Both the position numbers and the translations under genes were made by a program. From contig NZ_BAHD01000039.1 in assembly GCF_000298215.1 (NCBI RefSeq), positions 1 to 64,000 on the forward strand: DNA of 64,000 bases, given 5' to 3'. The notes beneath the pieces were generated by a model, which saw nothing but the letters and a program-made list of their open reading frames with translations, had not been told where the DNA came from and searched no databases. This document shows positions 45,724-54,607 of this stretch, piece by piece (positions within the stretch are counted from its first letter, which is position 1; each line of letters begins with the position of its first letter). The stretch is from Kineosphaera limosa NBRC 100340 (GTDB lineage Bacteria; Actinomycetota; Actinomycetes; Actinomycetales; Dermatophilaceae).

Positions 45724-46251
45724 CTACGGGACCGGTGGTTCGTCCGGTGGGGGCGCGGCGGTCGAGGGGTCCACACCGAGGATGCCGGCGCGGACGCGGT
45801 GCATCGCGTCACCGAGAACAGCGGCCTGGCGTGGGGTGATGACGTCGAACAGGTGGGCGCGCACGCTGGCCACGTGCACGGGTGCCAGGGCGTCGACGAT
45901 CTGGCGGCCCTGCCCGGTCAGCGTCAGCTCCACGCCGCGCCGGTCGCCGGGCGCGGGCCGGCGCGCCACGAGGTCGCGGCGCTCGAGCCGCATCGCGGTG
46001 TGGCTCAACCGGCTGCGGGACTGCACGACGAAGTCGGCGAGGGTCGACATCCGCATCGCCGCCCGCGGCGCCTCCGAGAGCATCGCGAGAATCTCGTACT
46101 CGCCGATGCTCAGGCCGTGCTCCTGCAGGTCGTCGTCCATCACCTTGTCGAGCAGGCGACCCGCCCACAGGTAGGCGCGCCAGGTGTCCTGCTCGGCCGC
46201 AGTCAGCCAGCGGGTCGGCGGTGTCGCCTTCTCGTCTTGGTCGTCGTCCAC
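45724..46251 (-). CDS. MarR-family transcriptional regulator
   Basis: About 175 aa. Winged helix-turn-helix: EYEILAMLSEAPRAAMRMSTLADFVVQSRSRLSHTAMRLERRDLVARRPAPGDRRGVELTLTGQGRQIVD, with the RLS recognition segment and the D-x-R wing. C-terminal Pro-rich tail. The GTG at 46251 is preceded by GGAG; the GTG at 46263 would add four residues. It lies between hemB and hemL on the same strand and could regulate the haem genes or itself; the ligand is unknown. Confidence 0.83.
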   Translation of the reverse strand: MDDDQDEKATPPTRWLTAAEQDTWRAYLWAGRLLDKVMDDDLQEHGLSIGEYEILAMLSEAPRAAMRMSTLADFVVQSRSRLSHTAMRLERRDLVARRPAPGDRRGVELTLTGQGRQIVDALAPVHVASVRAHLFDVITPRQAAVLGDAMHRVRAGILGVDPSTAAPPPDEPPVP

Positions 46252-46283
46252 TCCCGCTCCCACGTCGGTCCGCGTCGGCGGGG

Positions 46284-47276
46284 TCAGCCCAGCAGCCGCG
46301 CGGCGTGCAGCGCGTAATAGGTCAGGATCGAACCGGCGCCGGCACGGGTGATCGACGTCAGGCTCTCCAGCACCACCCGGTCACGGTCGATCCAGCCGTT
46401 GGCGGCGGCGGCCTCGATCTGGGCGTACTCCCCCGACACCTGATAGGCGCTGACCGGCACGTCCACGGTGGCGGCGACCTCGGCGAGTACGTCGAGGTAG
46501 GGCAGCGCGGGCTTGACCATGACGATGTCGGCGCCCTGCTCGACGTCGAGGGCGACCTCCCGCAGGGACTCCCGCAGGTTGGCCGGGTCCTGCTGGTAGC
46601 TCATGCGGTCGCCGGTCAGGCTGGAGTCGACGGCCTCGCGGAACGGCCCGTAGTACGCGGAGGCGTACTTGGCGGCGTAGGCGAGCACGATGACATCGTC
46701 GTGACCGGCCTCGTCGAGGGCGTCCCGCACCACCCCGACCTGCCCGTCCATCATCCCCGAGGGGCCCACGACGTGAGCGCCGGCGCGGGCCTGGGCGACC
46801 GCCATGGCGGCGTACCGCTCCAGCGTCGCGTCGTTGTCGACGACCGTGCGCCCGGAGGCGTCGGTGCCCAGCACCCCGCAGTGGCCGTGGTCGGTGAACT
46901 CGTCCAGGCACAGGTCGGCCATGACGAGGGTGTCGTCGCCGACCTCCTCACGCACCACACCCACGGCGGCGTTGAGGATGCCGTCGGGGTCTGTGCCCCC
47001 GGAGCCGACCGCGTCCTTGGTCGCGGGCACCCCGAAGATCATCACTCCGCCGATCCCGGCCGCGACCGCCTCCCGGGCGGTCTGCGCGAGCGAGGTCAGC
47101 GTGTGCTGCACGACGCCCGGCATCGAGCCGATGGGCCGGGGCGCCTCGAGGTTCTCGACGACGAACACCGGCAGGATCAACTGCGCCGGATGCAGCCGGG
47201 TCTCGCGCACGAGCCGCCGCACCGCGGGGGTCGTCCGCAGCCGCCGCGGGCGCACCCGCGAGCCGTCCCAGTCCAT
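46284..47276 (-). CDS. hemB: Delta-aminolevulinic acid dehydratase (porphobilinogen synthase)
   Basis: About 330 aa. It condenses two ALA molecules to porphobilinogen. Metal and active-site stretches: [59 protein letters not shown] (first Schiff-base Lys), [16 protein letters not shown] (second Lys) and [20 protein letters not shown]. The ATG at 47276 has GGAGGG just upstream. Followed by the MarR gene after ~30 nt. Confidence 0.96.
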   Translation of the reverse strand: MDWDGSRVRPRRLRTTPAVRRLVRETRLHPAQLILPVFVVENLEAPRPIGSMPGVVQHTLTSLAQTAREAVAAGIGGVMIFGVPATKDAVGSGGTDPDGILNAAVGVVREEVGDDTLVMADLCLDEFTDHGHCGVLGTDASGRTVVDNDATLERYAAMAVAQARAGAHVVGPSGMMDGQVGVVRDALDEAGHDDVIVLAYAAKYASAYYGPFREAVDSSLTGDRMSYQQDPANLRESLREVALDVEQGADIVMVKPALPYLDVLAEVAATVDVPVSAYQVSGEYAQIEAAAANGWIDRDRVVLESLTSITRAGAGSILTYYALHAARLLG

Positions 47277-47365
47277 CAACCCTCCTGCGCCCGCCGCAGC
47301 GAGCCTCGTTCAGCGGGCCCGTGTCACCAAACCCGCTCGGACAGAACCCCTCCGGCGGACCCGCG

Positions 47366-49060
47366 TCAGCGGGACTTGCGGCGGGCGGCGGGCCGGTTCT
47401 CGCTCGGTCGGCGCACCGGATCTCCCACGGCCTGGGCCTGCTCCCGCAGGGTGCGGCCGAAGCCCGCGAGGGCGTCGATCAGAGCGTCGCTGCTGGCCGA
47501 CTCGGCGATGACCGCCACGTTGAGACCGTGCTCCTGCGCGGTCTTGGCCGTGGCCGGGCCGATGCAGGCGACGACGGTGCTGGCGTGCGGCTTGCCGGCG
47601 ATCCCGACGAGGTTGCGCACTGTCGAGCTGGAGGTGAAGACCACCGCGTCGAACGCGCCGGTCTTGATGGCCTCGCGGGTCGGCGCGGGCGGCGGGGCCG
47701 CGCGCACCGTGCGGTACGCGGTGACGTCGTCGACCGCCCAGCCGATCTCCTGCAGCCCCGCGACGAGGGTGTCAGTGGCGATATCGGCGCGCGGCAGGAA
47801 GACCCCGTTGATCGGGTCGAGCACGTCGTCGTACGGCGGCCAGACCTCGAGCAGCCCGCGAGCGGACTCCTCACCGTCGGGCACGAGGTCAGGCTCCAGG
47901 CCCCACTCGCGCAGCGCCTGGGCGGTGACCCCGCCGACGGCGGCGATCTTGAGGCCGGCGAAGGCCCGCACGTCGAGGCCGATCTCGGCGAGCTTCTCCT
48001 TGACCGCGCGCACCGCGTTGACCGAGGTGAACCCGACCCACTCGTAGCGGCCCGTGACCAGGCCCTTGATGGCCTTCTGCATCTGCTGCGGGGTGCGCGG
48101 GGGCTCGACGCTGATCGTCGGCACGACCTCCCCGTGGGCGCCGTAGCGGGCCAGCCGCTCGAGGGTGTCACCGGCCTGGTCCTTGGTGCGCGGCACCAGC
48201 ACCCGCCAGCCGAACAGCGGCCGAGTCTCGAACCAAGAGAGCTCGTCGCGGGCCTGCACTCCGGCGCCGATGACGGCGAGCGCGGGCACGATCTGGCCGT
48301 TCTCGACGAGCGCGGGCGCCTCTCCCAGGCTGGTGCAGACGGTGCGCTGCGCCGTGGTCGTCGGGTCGGCGGTCAACGCCACCTGCGTCTGGTCGTCGCG
48401 GCCGGCCGCCAGCACCTGACGCAGACCGGAGGCGATCTGCGCCGGGTCACCGGTCAGCACGACGGTGACGGAGTCGGCGGCCGCGCTGGACCAGTCGGCC
48501 CGATCGGCGTCGCCGCAGTTCATCAGCACGGTCGGGCTGTGTTCGCTGGCCAACGGGACTCCCGCGTAGGTCGGGGCGGCGTGCATCGTGGAGACGCCGG
48601 GGACGACCTCGACCTCCAACCCGGCCTTGTGGCAGGCGGCGATCTCGGCGGGCAGACCATTGAAGGTGCCGGGGTCGCCGGCCATGACCCGCACGACGAG
48701 CCCGCGGATCGGCAGGCCGCCGGGGGCGGGCACGCCGGAGGTGCTCTGCGCGGTGCGCACGAGCAGCTTGGCGCGCGAGGCCCGGGTCAGTTGGGTGCCT
48801 TCGCCGTAGCCGGCATCGATGATCTGGGCGTCCGCCCGGGCGTGCGCCTCGACGAGGTCGACGGGCACGCCGGAGTCGATGACCAGGGCGTCGGCGGTCA
48901 CGAGCAGCTCGCGTGCTCGGACGGTGAGCAACCCGGGGTCGCCGGGGCCCGTGCCCACGAAGGCGATCCGGGCGTGCCGTGGGGCGGGTGTGGCCAAGGG
49001 CAGGGAGGTGGTGGCGCATGAACCCTGCGCTGTGGTGCGGTCGCGGCTGCTGACGCTCAC
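47366..49060 (-). CDS. hemD: Fused uroporphyrinogen-III methyltransferase / synthase (CobA-HemD)
   Basis: About 564 aa, two enzymes. The N-terminal ~250 residues are a SAM-dependent tetrapyrrole methyltransferase: IAFVGTGPGDPGLLTVRARELL, RVMAGDPGTFNG, EVVPGVSTMHAAPTYAGVPLAS. The C-terminal ~260 residues are a uroporphyrinogen-III synthase (GWRVLVPRTKDQAGDTLERLARYGA, FTSVNAVRAVKEKL, FTSSSTVRNLVGIAG, IGPATAKTAQEHGL). The methyltransferase motif is degenerate in places (MNCGDADRAD), so its activity is less sure. This fusion is common in actinobacteria. The GTG at 49060 is chosen for AGGAG 8 nt upstream. Confidence 0.92.
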   Translation of the reverse strand: MSVSSRDRTTAQGSCATTSLPLATPAPRHARIAFVGTGPGDPGLLTVRARELLVTADALVIDSGVPVDLVEAHARADAQIIDAGYGEGTQLTRASRAKLLVRTAQSTSGVPAPGGLPIRGLVVRVMAGDPGTFNGLPAEIAACHKAGLEVEVVPGVSTMHAAPTYAGVPLASEHSPTVLMNCGDADRADWSSAAADSVTVVLTGDPAQIASGLRQVLAAGRDDQTQVALTADPTTTAQRTVCTSLGEAPALVENGQIVPALAVIGAGVQARDELSWFETRPLFGWRVLVPRTKDQAGDTLERLARYGAHGEVVPTISVEPPRTPQQMQKAIKGLVTGRYEWVGFTSVNAVRAVKEKLAEIGLDVRAFAGLKIAAVGGVTAQALREWGLEPDLVPDGEESARGLLEVWPPYDDVLDPINGVFLPRADIATDTLVAGLQEIGWAVDDVTAYRTVRAAPPPAPTREAIKTGAFDAVVFTSSSTVRNLVGIAGKPHASTVVACIGPATAKTAQEHGLNVAVIAESASSDALIDALAGFGRTLREQAQAVGDPVRRPSENRPAARRKSR

Positions 49061-49159
49061 GTCGGGCACTCCTGTGTTTCGATGTCGCCCGCACCTGATG
49101 GTGGTGCGTGCGATCGGGCCGGTCGACCCGAGTTGAACTGGTGGAACTGGGCGGTGGTG

Positions 49160-50302
49160 CTAGGTATTCAGTTGTGCTTTCGCGGTGCTGTTCGTGCTGG
49201 TGCTGCTGTCGTTCTCGGTGGAAGTACTAACGGTTTCGGTGCCCCTGGTGGTGCCGGCTGTGGTGCCCGCGATCGGGCCGTCGGCAAGCAGTCGCCGGGC
49301 CAGCGCGGCCCCCAGACCGACCGGGTCGGCGGCGACGCCGCTGAGCTGGTCGCGGCGGGCGCCGGCGGGCAGGTCGGCGCCGACGAACGCCTCGAGCAAC
49401 AGGCCGGTCTGCCCGTCGGGGCGCGCCAGGGCGCCGATCGGGGCGGTGCAGCCGGCCTCCAGGGTCGCCAGCAGGGCCCGTTCGGCCTCGACGGCGGCCC
49501 GCGTGGGCGGGTCGTCGAGGTCGCGCAGCGTCTCGACGAGGTCGGTGCGGTCGGCGCGACATTCGACGGCCAGGGCACCCTGGCCGGCGGCGGGCAGCAT
49601 GACGTCGGGTTCGAGCACCTGTGTCACGTGCTCCGTGAGTCCGAGGCGGCGCAGGCCGGCGTAGGCGAGCACGATGGCATCCAGCGGACCGGATTCGGTC
49701 GCCGCGGCGTCGGTGCTCGTCGCGGCGTCGGTGCTCGTCGTGGTGTCGGTGCTCGTCGTGGCGTCGGTGTGTGTCGCAGCGTCGGCGACGCGGCGCAGGC
49801 GGGTCTCGACGTTGCCGCGGATCGGCACGATCGTCAGGTCGGGGCGGCGGGCCGCGAGTTGGGCAGCGCGGCGCGGCGATCCGGTGCCCACCCGGGCTCC
49901 GGCGGGCAACTGTTCCAGGCGCAGGCCGTCGCGGGCGCACAGCGCGTCGCGGGGGTCCTCACGCTCCGGCACAGCGGCGATGAACAGGCCCGGTTCGGGC
50001 GCGGACGGCAGGTCCTTCAGCGAGTGCACGGCCAGGTCGACCTGCCCCTCGCGCAGGGCGTCCCGCAGCGCGCTGGCAAACACGCCGGTGCCGCCGATCT
50101 GCGTCAGCGGAGCGCGATTGACGTCGCCCTCCGTCGCGATCTCGATGAGCGCGACCTCGTGGCCGCGGGCGCGCAACAGGTCGGCCACCCAGCTCGACTG
50201 GGTGGTCGCCAAACGGCTGCGCCGGGTGCCCAGGCGCAGGGTGCCCAGGCCGGGCACGGGGCGCGGCTGCGCCGCGATCTGGGTCGCCTCGGTAGAGGTC
50301 AT
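49160..50302 (-). CDS. hemC: Hydroxymethylbilane synthase with repeat insertion
   Basis: 380 aa, longer than the usual ~310. It polymerises four porphobilinogens. Core motifs: [73 protein letters not shown] and the dipyrromethane-cofactor Cys in [11 protein letters not shown]. Between [10 protein letters not shown] and [14 protein letters not shown] an insertion of about 30 residues ([29 protein letters not shown]) replaces the usual short loop; it is encoded by an 18-bp tandem repeat. The C-terminus adds a Ser/Thr-rich tail ([16 protein letters not shown]...). The ATG overlaps the hemA stop. Confidence 0.94.
   Translation of the reverse strand: MTSTEATQIAAQPRPVPGLGTLRLGTRRSRLATTQSSWVADLLRARGHEVALIEIATEGDVNRAPLTQIGGTGVFASALRDALREGQVDLAVHSLKDLPSAPEPGLFIAAVPEREDPRDALCARDGLRLEQLPAGARVGTGSPRRAAQLAARRPDLTIVPIRGNVETRLRRVADAATHTDATTSTDTTTSTDAATSTDAAATESGPLDAIVLAYAGLRRLGLTEHVTQVLEPDVMLPAAGQGALAVECRADRTDLVETLRDLDDPPTRAAVEAERALLATLEAGCTAPIGALARPDGQTGLLLEAFVGADLPAGARRDQLSGVAADPVGLGAALARRLLADGPIAGTTAGTTRGTETVSTSTENDSSTSTNSTAKAQLNT
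49705..49790 (-). repeat. 18-bp tandem repeat inside hemC
   Basis: Units 49705-49722, 49723-49740, 49741-49758 and 49759-49776 plus a partial one to 49790. Units 1 and 2 are identical (GCGGCGTCGGTGCTCGTC on the plus strand); the others differ by two to four bases. The unit is a multiple of three and codes for six residues (T-D-A-A-T-S type), so changes in copy number keep the frame. Confidence 0.88.
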
Positions 50303-51624
50303 CGGGTCACCCCCGGAGGCGGAGCGCTGCCGCTGGTCGCGGCCTCACCGGGGTGCAGGTCGAACAGTTCGCGCAGCGCGCGGGCGTAGTCGGAGCCGTC
50401 GTTGCCGGTCAGCTGCTTGACTCGCACGGTGGGGGCGTGCAGCAGCTTCTCGACGACGCGGTGCAGGGTGCGCTGCACCTCGGCCCGGGTCGGCTCGTCC
50501 ATGTGCGGAACTTTGGCGTCGAGACGCGACAGTTCGGCGGCCATGACCTCGGCGGCACGCGCGCGTAGGGCGGTGACGGTCGGCGCGACCTCCTGGCCGC
50601 GGCGGCCGACGAGGTAGGCGGCGACCTCACTGGTCACCAGGGCCTGCACCGCGCTCAGGTCGCTGCCCTGCTCGCGGTGGGCGAGCCGCTCGCCCAGCTC
50701 GCCGAGTCCGAGCACGCGCAGGTTCGGCAGCAGTGCGACGTCGGGGTCGACGTCGCGGGGCAGGGCGAGGTCGACGACGACCTGGCGCTGCACGCATCGC
50801 TCGCCGGTGCGCTGCGCGACCTCGTGACGGGCCTGCGCCACCTGGTCGGCGTGGATGACGTGGCCGAGCGAGCCGGTGCACGTGAGGACGATGTCGGCGT
50901 GGGCGAAAGCGTCGTGCAGTTCGCTCCACGGGCGGGGGGCACCGCCGCTGCCCTGCGCGAGCCGCAGCGAACGTTCCCAGGTGCGGTTGACGACGGTGAT
51001 CGCGCGCGGCTGCTCGCGGGCGACGGTCGCGGCGGCCAGGCCGCTCATGGCGCCGGCGCCGACGATCAGCACGTGCGCGTCGCGGACCGGGCCGACGTAT
51101 TCGGCGGCGGCGGCCAGGCCTTCGGCGACGAGGCTGCGGTTGGTGCCGGCCAGGTCGAGTTCGCTCTGGGCGCGCTTGCCGACGCGCAGCGCCTGCTGGA
51201 AGAGCACGTTGAGGGCGGGGCCGACGGTACCGGCCTCCCGGGCGCTCAGCAGGGAGGTGCGCAGTTGCCCGAGAATCTGCGGTTCGCCCACGGCCATCGA
51301 GTCGAGCCCGCACGCCAGTTGGAAGACGTGCGCGATGGCGCGGTCCTCGTAGTGCACGTAGCAGTGGTCGCCGAGCGCGGCGCGGGACATGCCCGTGGCC
51401 TCGACCAGGGCCGAGCCGATGTCGTCGACGGCGCCGTGGAAGGCGTCCACGTCGGCGTACACCTCGAGCCGGTTGCAGGTGGCGACGACGACCGCTTCGG
51501 CGATGTTCTCGCCGGCGGCGACCGCGCCCACGAGCAGCTGCGCGCCGACCTCGTCCAGCGCCACCCGCTCCAGCACGTCGATCGGGCTAGATCGGTGAGA
51601 GAGCCCCATGACGACCAAGCTCAT
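50299..51624 (-). CDS. hemA: Glutamyl-tRNA reductase
   Basis: 441 aa. First step of haem synthesis, reducing glutamyl-tRNA to the semialdehyde used by Hem[32 protein letters not shown] (catalytic Cys), [52 protein letters not shown] (NADPH site), TGSLGHVI and [14 protein letters not shown] are all present. Its ATG overlaps the rex stop and its stop overlaps hemC, so rex-hemA-hemC are translated as a block. Confidence 0.96.
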   Translation of the reverse strand: MSLVVMGLSHRSSPIDVLERVALDEVGAQLLVGAVAAGENIAEAVVVATCNRLEVYADVDAFHGAVDDIGSALVEATGMSRAALGDHCYVHYEDRAIAHVFQLACGLDSMAVGEPQILGQLRTSLLSAREAGTVGPALNVLFQQALRVGKRAQSELDLAGTNRSLVAEGLAAAAEYVGPVRDAHVLIVGAGAMSGLAAATVAREQPRAITVVNRTWERSLRLAQGSGGAPRPWSELHDAFAHADIVLTCTGSLGHVIHADQVAQARHEVAQRTGERCVQRQVVVDLALPRDVDPDVALLPNLRVLGLGELGERLAHREQGSDLSAVQALVTSEVAAYLVGRRGQEVAPTVTALRARAAEVMAAELSRLDAKVPHMDEPTRAEVQRTLHRVVEKLLHAPTVRVKQLTGNDGSDYARALRELFDLHPGEAATSGSAPPPGVTR

Positions 51625-52463
51625 CGTGTTCCCTGCCTCTCCCCTGTGCTGCCGTGCCCGTCTGCCTCGTCCACGCCGTTGCTCACGCCCGCGCCACCTA
51701 TGTCTTCGCCGCTGTCATTGCTGGGCAGCAGCGTTGCATCTACGGCGGCCAAGCGGTCGGCGAGTTGCGGATCCGGTGCGGGAGCGGCCGGGCGCTCGGC
51801 CTGAGCCCGGAACGCCAGCACGGCCAGCTCGGTCGCGACGTCCACGGAGCGCACGTGCACGCCCGCCGGCACGCGCAGGTGCCCGTGGGTAAAGGTCAGC
51901 ACGGAGGTGACCCCGGCGGTGACGAGCGCGTCGCACGCCTCCTGGGCCCCCTCGGCGGAGGTCGCGATGACACCGATGACGCTATTCGCCACGGCGGCAC
52001 CCGGGCTGGACCCGGCGGAGGTCCGCACGACCTGTGCCAGCCGTTCGACATCCTGGATCGTCAGCCGACCTGCGGCGTTGCCGATGAGCCGCTGGTCGCG
52101 GTCGAAGAGCCCGACGACGCGGAACGTGCCCGCGGTCAGGCCGGGATAGTCGGCCAGCGCCTGCCCGAGCCGGCCGGCGCCGATGATGACGACGGACCAG
52201 TCGCGACCGACGCCGAGGCGGGCGCCGATCTCGGCGACCAGGTGCGCCGTGTCGTAACCGACCCCACGCACCCCGTGGGAGCCCAAGTAGGAGAGGTCGC
52301 GGCGCAGCTGGGCAGCGTTGACCCCCGCCGCTGCGGCCAGATCACCGGAGGATACGGTGGCGACATCTTGATCCATGAGGTCGGTGAGCGCCCGTAGGTA
52401 GTCCGGCAGCCGCGCCACCGTGGCATCGGGGATGCCACGGCGTGCTGCGGTGTCGGCAGGCAA
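51621..52463 (-). CDS. rex: Redox-sensing transcriptional repressor Rex
   Basis: About 280 aa, of which ~215 are the Rex core. The winged-helix part is IPDATVARLPDYLRALTDL...VSSGDLAAAAGVNAAQLRRDLSYLGSHGVRGVGYD, the Rossmann part WSVVIIGAGRLGQALADYPG, with the NADH-sensing domain ending VHVRSVDVATELAVLAFRAQ. Rex leaves DNA when NADH is high. The C-terminal ~65 residues are low complexity. The start seems to be a TTG at 52463. Leading the haem operon, Rex likely controls it and itself; no clear Rex site of the TGTGAA-N4-TTCACA type was seen upstream. Confidence 0.92.
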   Translation of the reverse strand: MPADTAARRGIPDATVARLPDYLRALTDLMDQDVATVSSGDLAAAAGVNAAQLRRDLSYLGSHGVRGVGYDTAHLVAEIGARLGVGRDWSVVIIGAGRLGQALADYPGLTAGTFRVVGLFDRDQRLIGNAAGRLTIQDVERLAQVVRTSAGSSPGAAVANSVIGVIATSAEGAQEACDALVTAGVTSVLTFTHGHLRVPAGVHVRSVDVATELAVLAFRAQAERPAAPAPDPQLADRLAAVDATLLPSNDSGEDIGGAGVSNGVDEADGHGSTGERQGTR

Positions 52464-52495
52464 CGGAAGTCACCGGCTCCTATCCGAGTTTCAGG

Positions 52496-52513
52496 CCCTG
52501 GCGTGCGCCAGGG
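52496..52513. promoter_or_regulatory. Perfect hairpin in the rex upstream region
   Basis: CCCTGGCG (52496-52503), TG, CGCCAGGG (52506-52513): an 8-bp perfect stem 33 nt before the rex start. The 184-bp gap 52464-52647 also contains CTCACCTTAGGTG, another small inverted repeat. Its role could be an operator, or a terminator for the glutaredoxin-like gene upstream. Confidence 0.45.
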
Positions 52514-52647
52514 CGGCGCGTTCATCGACGAGGCGACCGGGGGCGGCGCTCTCGACGTCCCTCACCTTAGGTGTGCGTGACGTTTTGCTCCAAACCTTGC
52601 GGTCCCGGCGGCTTCGTGCTGCGCCGCAGGCACCGGTCCGGCACAGC

Positions 52648-52944
52648 TCAAGCCGACGTCCCGACGGTGGAGGACACCGGTGCAGCACCCAAGGCCGCGC
52701 GCAACCGGGTCTCGCTGACCCGCCAGTAGTCGTGCTGGCGCCCGTCGACCAACGTGATCGGCACCTGCTCGAACCACACGGGGTCGGGCTCGTCGATATC
52801 GAGAATCGACTGCTCCTGCCAGCGCACACCCAGGTCGTCGGTCACCCGCTCGATGACCTGCCGGGCGAGATTGCACAGGTGGCAACCGGGCTTGGTGATG
52901 AGGGTCACGCGCGGCTGCTCCACGCTACGTTCATCGCTGCTCAT
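52648..52944 (-). CDS. Glutaredoxin-like protein (DUF836 family)
   Basis: 98 aa. Thioredoxin fold: RVTLITKPGCHLCNLARQVIERV with a CHLC redox motif, then EQVPITLVDGRQHDYWRVSETRLRAAL with the cis-Pro. DUF836 proteins near rex and hem genes are regular in actinobacteria; their partner is not known. It lies upstream of rex on the same strand but 184 bp away. Confidence 0.88.
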   Translation of the reverse strand: MSSDERSVEQPRVTLITKPGCHLCNLARQVIERVTDDLGVRWQEQSILDIDEPDPVWFEQVPITLVDGRQHDYWRVSETRLRAALGAAPVSSTVGTSA

Positions 52945-53044
52945 GGCGCCACTGTATGACGGTCGTTCAAGTGGGCAGCGCCGCTCGTCGCTCTGTGGAC
53001 ACTTTCGGGCACAGCGGACACCGTTTGTTCGCGCAGCGCTGAAC

Positions 53045-54109
53045 TCAGGCGACCGGCTCCCGCTCCGCCGCCACCTCGTTCTCCGCTTGGGGCTGCGCGT
53101 TCTGGGCGCGGCGGCGGGCGATGAGGCTGGTGACGGTGACGGTGCCGAGCACTCCGACGATGACGGCCAGGGAGGCCAGGGTCGGGATCTGCGGCACCCA
53201 CGCCCACACGTCGTGCGCCCAGTGCAGCACGAGCTTGACGCCGATGAAGCCGAGGATGATCGAGAGGCCGTAGGCCAGGTGCGCCAGCGACGCCAGCGCC
53301 CCTTCGACCACGAAGTAGAGGGCGCGCAGGCCGAGCAGGGCGAAGGCGTTGGTGATGAAGACCAGGTAGGGGTCGCCGGTGATGCCGTAGACCGCCGGCA
53401 CGGAGTCGATGGCGAAGACGATGTCGGTGCCCAGGATCGCGACGATGACCAACGCCATCGGGGTCAGCATGCGGCGGCCGGCGCGGCGCACGCTCAGGCG
53501 GGAGCCGACGTAGTCGTCGGTGACCGGCCAGAAGCGGCGCACCACCTTGACGGTGCGCAGCGAGGAGATGTCGATCGAGGCCTCGTCGTGGTTCATCGCG
53601 TCGCGCAGCACCTTGACGGCGGTGATCAGCAGGATCGCGCCGAACAGCAGGAAGGCGGCGGAGAAGGAGGCGATGAGTTGAGCTCCGAGGGCGATGAAGA
53701 TGGCCCGCAGCACGAGCGCGCCGGCGACGCCGATGAGCAGCACCCGCTGTTGCAGTTCGCGCGGGACGGCGAACGCGGTGAGCAGCAGCAGGAAGACGAA
53801 GAGGTTGTCGATCGACAGCGACTTCTCGACGAGATAGCCGGTGTAGAACTCGACGCCGGTGACGCTGCCGTAGGCCGACCAGAGCCAGACGCCGAAGGCG
53901 ACCGGGATGGCGACGTAGAAGGCGGACCAGCCGATGGCCTCGCGCATGGTCACGGCGTGTGGCTTGCGGGTGATGACGAAGTCGATCGCGAAGAGGGCGA
54001 GGACGCCGGCGATCGTCGCGACCCACAGGCCCGGGGTGGCGATGGTCTCGATCCCGGCCCCCGCAGACGCGGTCGGCAGGGCAGCGGACAACACAGATGG
54101 CACAGACAC
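53045..54109 (-). CDS. TerC/Alx-family integral membrane protein
   Basis: About 354 aa with eight to nine membrane segments. Conserved acidic residues within the membrane are seen in IAGVLALFAIDFVI, GYLVEKSLSIDNLFVFLLLL and IVAILGTDIVFAIDSVPAVYGIT, the signature of TerC/Alx proteins. Family members are implicated in manganese export during protein secretion and in tellurite resistance. A GTG start with GAGGAGACC upstream. The 218-bp gap upstream carries a candidate manganese riboswitch, which fits the manganese role. Confidence 0.9.
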   Translation of the reverse strand: MSVPSVLSAALPTASAGAGIETIATPGLWVATIAGVLALFAIDFVITRKPHAVTMREAIGWSAFYVAIPVAFGVWLWSAYGSVTGVEFYTGYLVEKSLSIDNLFVFLLLLTAFAVPRELQQRVLLIGVAGALVLRAIFIALGAQLIASFSAAFLLFGAILLITAVKVLRDAMNHDEASIDISSLRTVKVVRRFWPVTDDYVGSRLSVRRAGRRMLTPMALVIVAILGTDIVFAIDSVPAVYGITGDPYLVFITNAFALLGLRALYFVVEGALASLAHLAYGLSIILGFIGVKLVLHWAHDVWAWVPQIPTLASLAVIVGVLGTVTVTSLIARRRAQNAQPQAENEVAAEREPVA

Positions 54110-54138
54110 GAAGGTCTCCTCAGGAACGCTGATGCGTG

Positions 54139-54245
54139 GCTGAGGTCTCCTTCATCGCGGCGTGCGGCGCGACTCGAGCCCGGGGTCGCACTGGGGCGAC
54201 CGGAATGACCGAACTCGACTGGGAAGTACTCCCCTCTCGCTCGAG
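54139..54245 (-). ncRNA. Candidate yybP-ykoY manganese riboswitch ahead of the TerC gene
   Basis: On the minus strand the leader contains GGGGAGTA (54227-54234), then GGTCATTCCGGT, a GACCCCGGG-containing arm and GGAGACCTC (54142-54150), about 30 nt before the TerC start. The order GGGGAGUA ... GUCAU ... GACCU matches the conserved core of yybP-ykoY RNAs, which commonly sit before TerC/Alx genes. The pairing of the outer helix was not convincingly traced by eye, so this is a candidate. Confidence 0.5.
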
Positions 54246-54327
54246 ACTAGAGGACACGTCCCGCATTCGGCAAACCACCGGCTCCCGACGCAGGTGGACA
54301 TGCATTTACGCATGCGACAACGCAGAT

Positions 54328-54607
54328 ATGCCTCGCACGATTCAGATTCGCGACGTGGACGATGACGTGTACGAGGCCCTGGCCAGGCGCGCCGCCGAGG
54401 TTGGGCTCTCCGTACCGGAGTATCTGCGCAAGGAGACCGAGCGGCTCGCGGCTCGCCCGACGATCGGCGAGTGGCGGGATCGCACGCGCCGTCGATCCGG
54501 CGAACACACCCGCCGTGACACGCTCGAAGCCCTGGATGAGCTTCGGGGGCTTGGCCGACGTGATCGTTGTCGATGCCTCCTGCCTGTACGAGGTGGTCGT
54601 CGACTAG
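54328..54607 (+). pseudogene. Decayed VapBC module: frameshifted antitoxin and 15-codon toxin remnant
   Basis: The antitoxin reads MPRTIQIRDVDDDVYEALARRAAEVGLSVPEYLRKETERLAARP, a FitA/VapB-like RHH protein, and continues to DELRG at about 54549. There the frame differs by one base from that of a TGA at 54561-54563, which overlaps a GTG (GTGA) in the usual VapBC way. One more G in the run CGGGGG at 54543-54549 would restore an antitoxin ending DELRGAWPT. From the GTG at 54560 the toxin reads VIVVDASCLYEVVVD, the start of a PIN domain, then a TAG at 54605-54607. The rest of the toxin is missing; the next gene ends there on the other strand. The module is divergent from the TerC gene. Confidence 0.72.
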
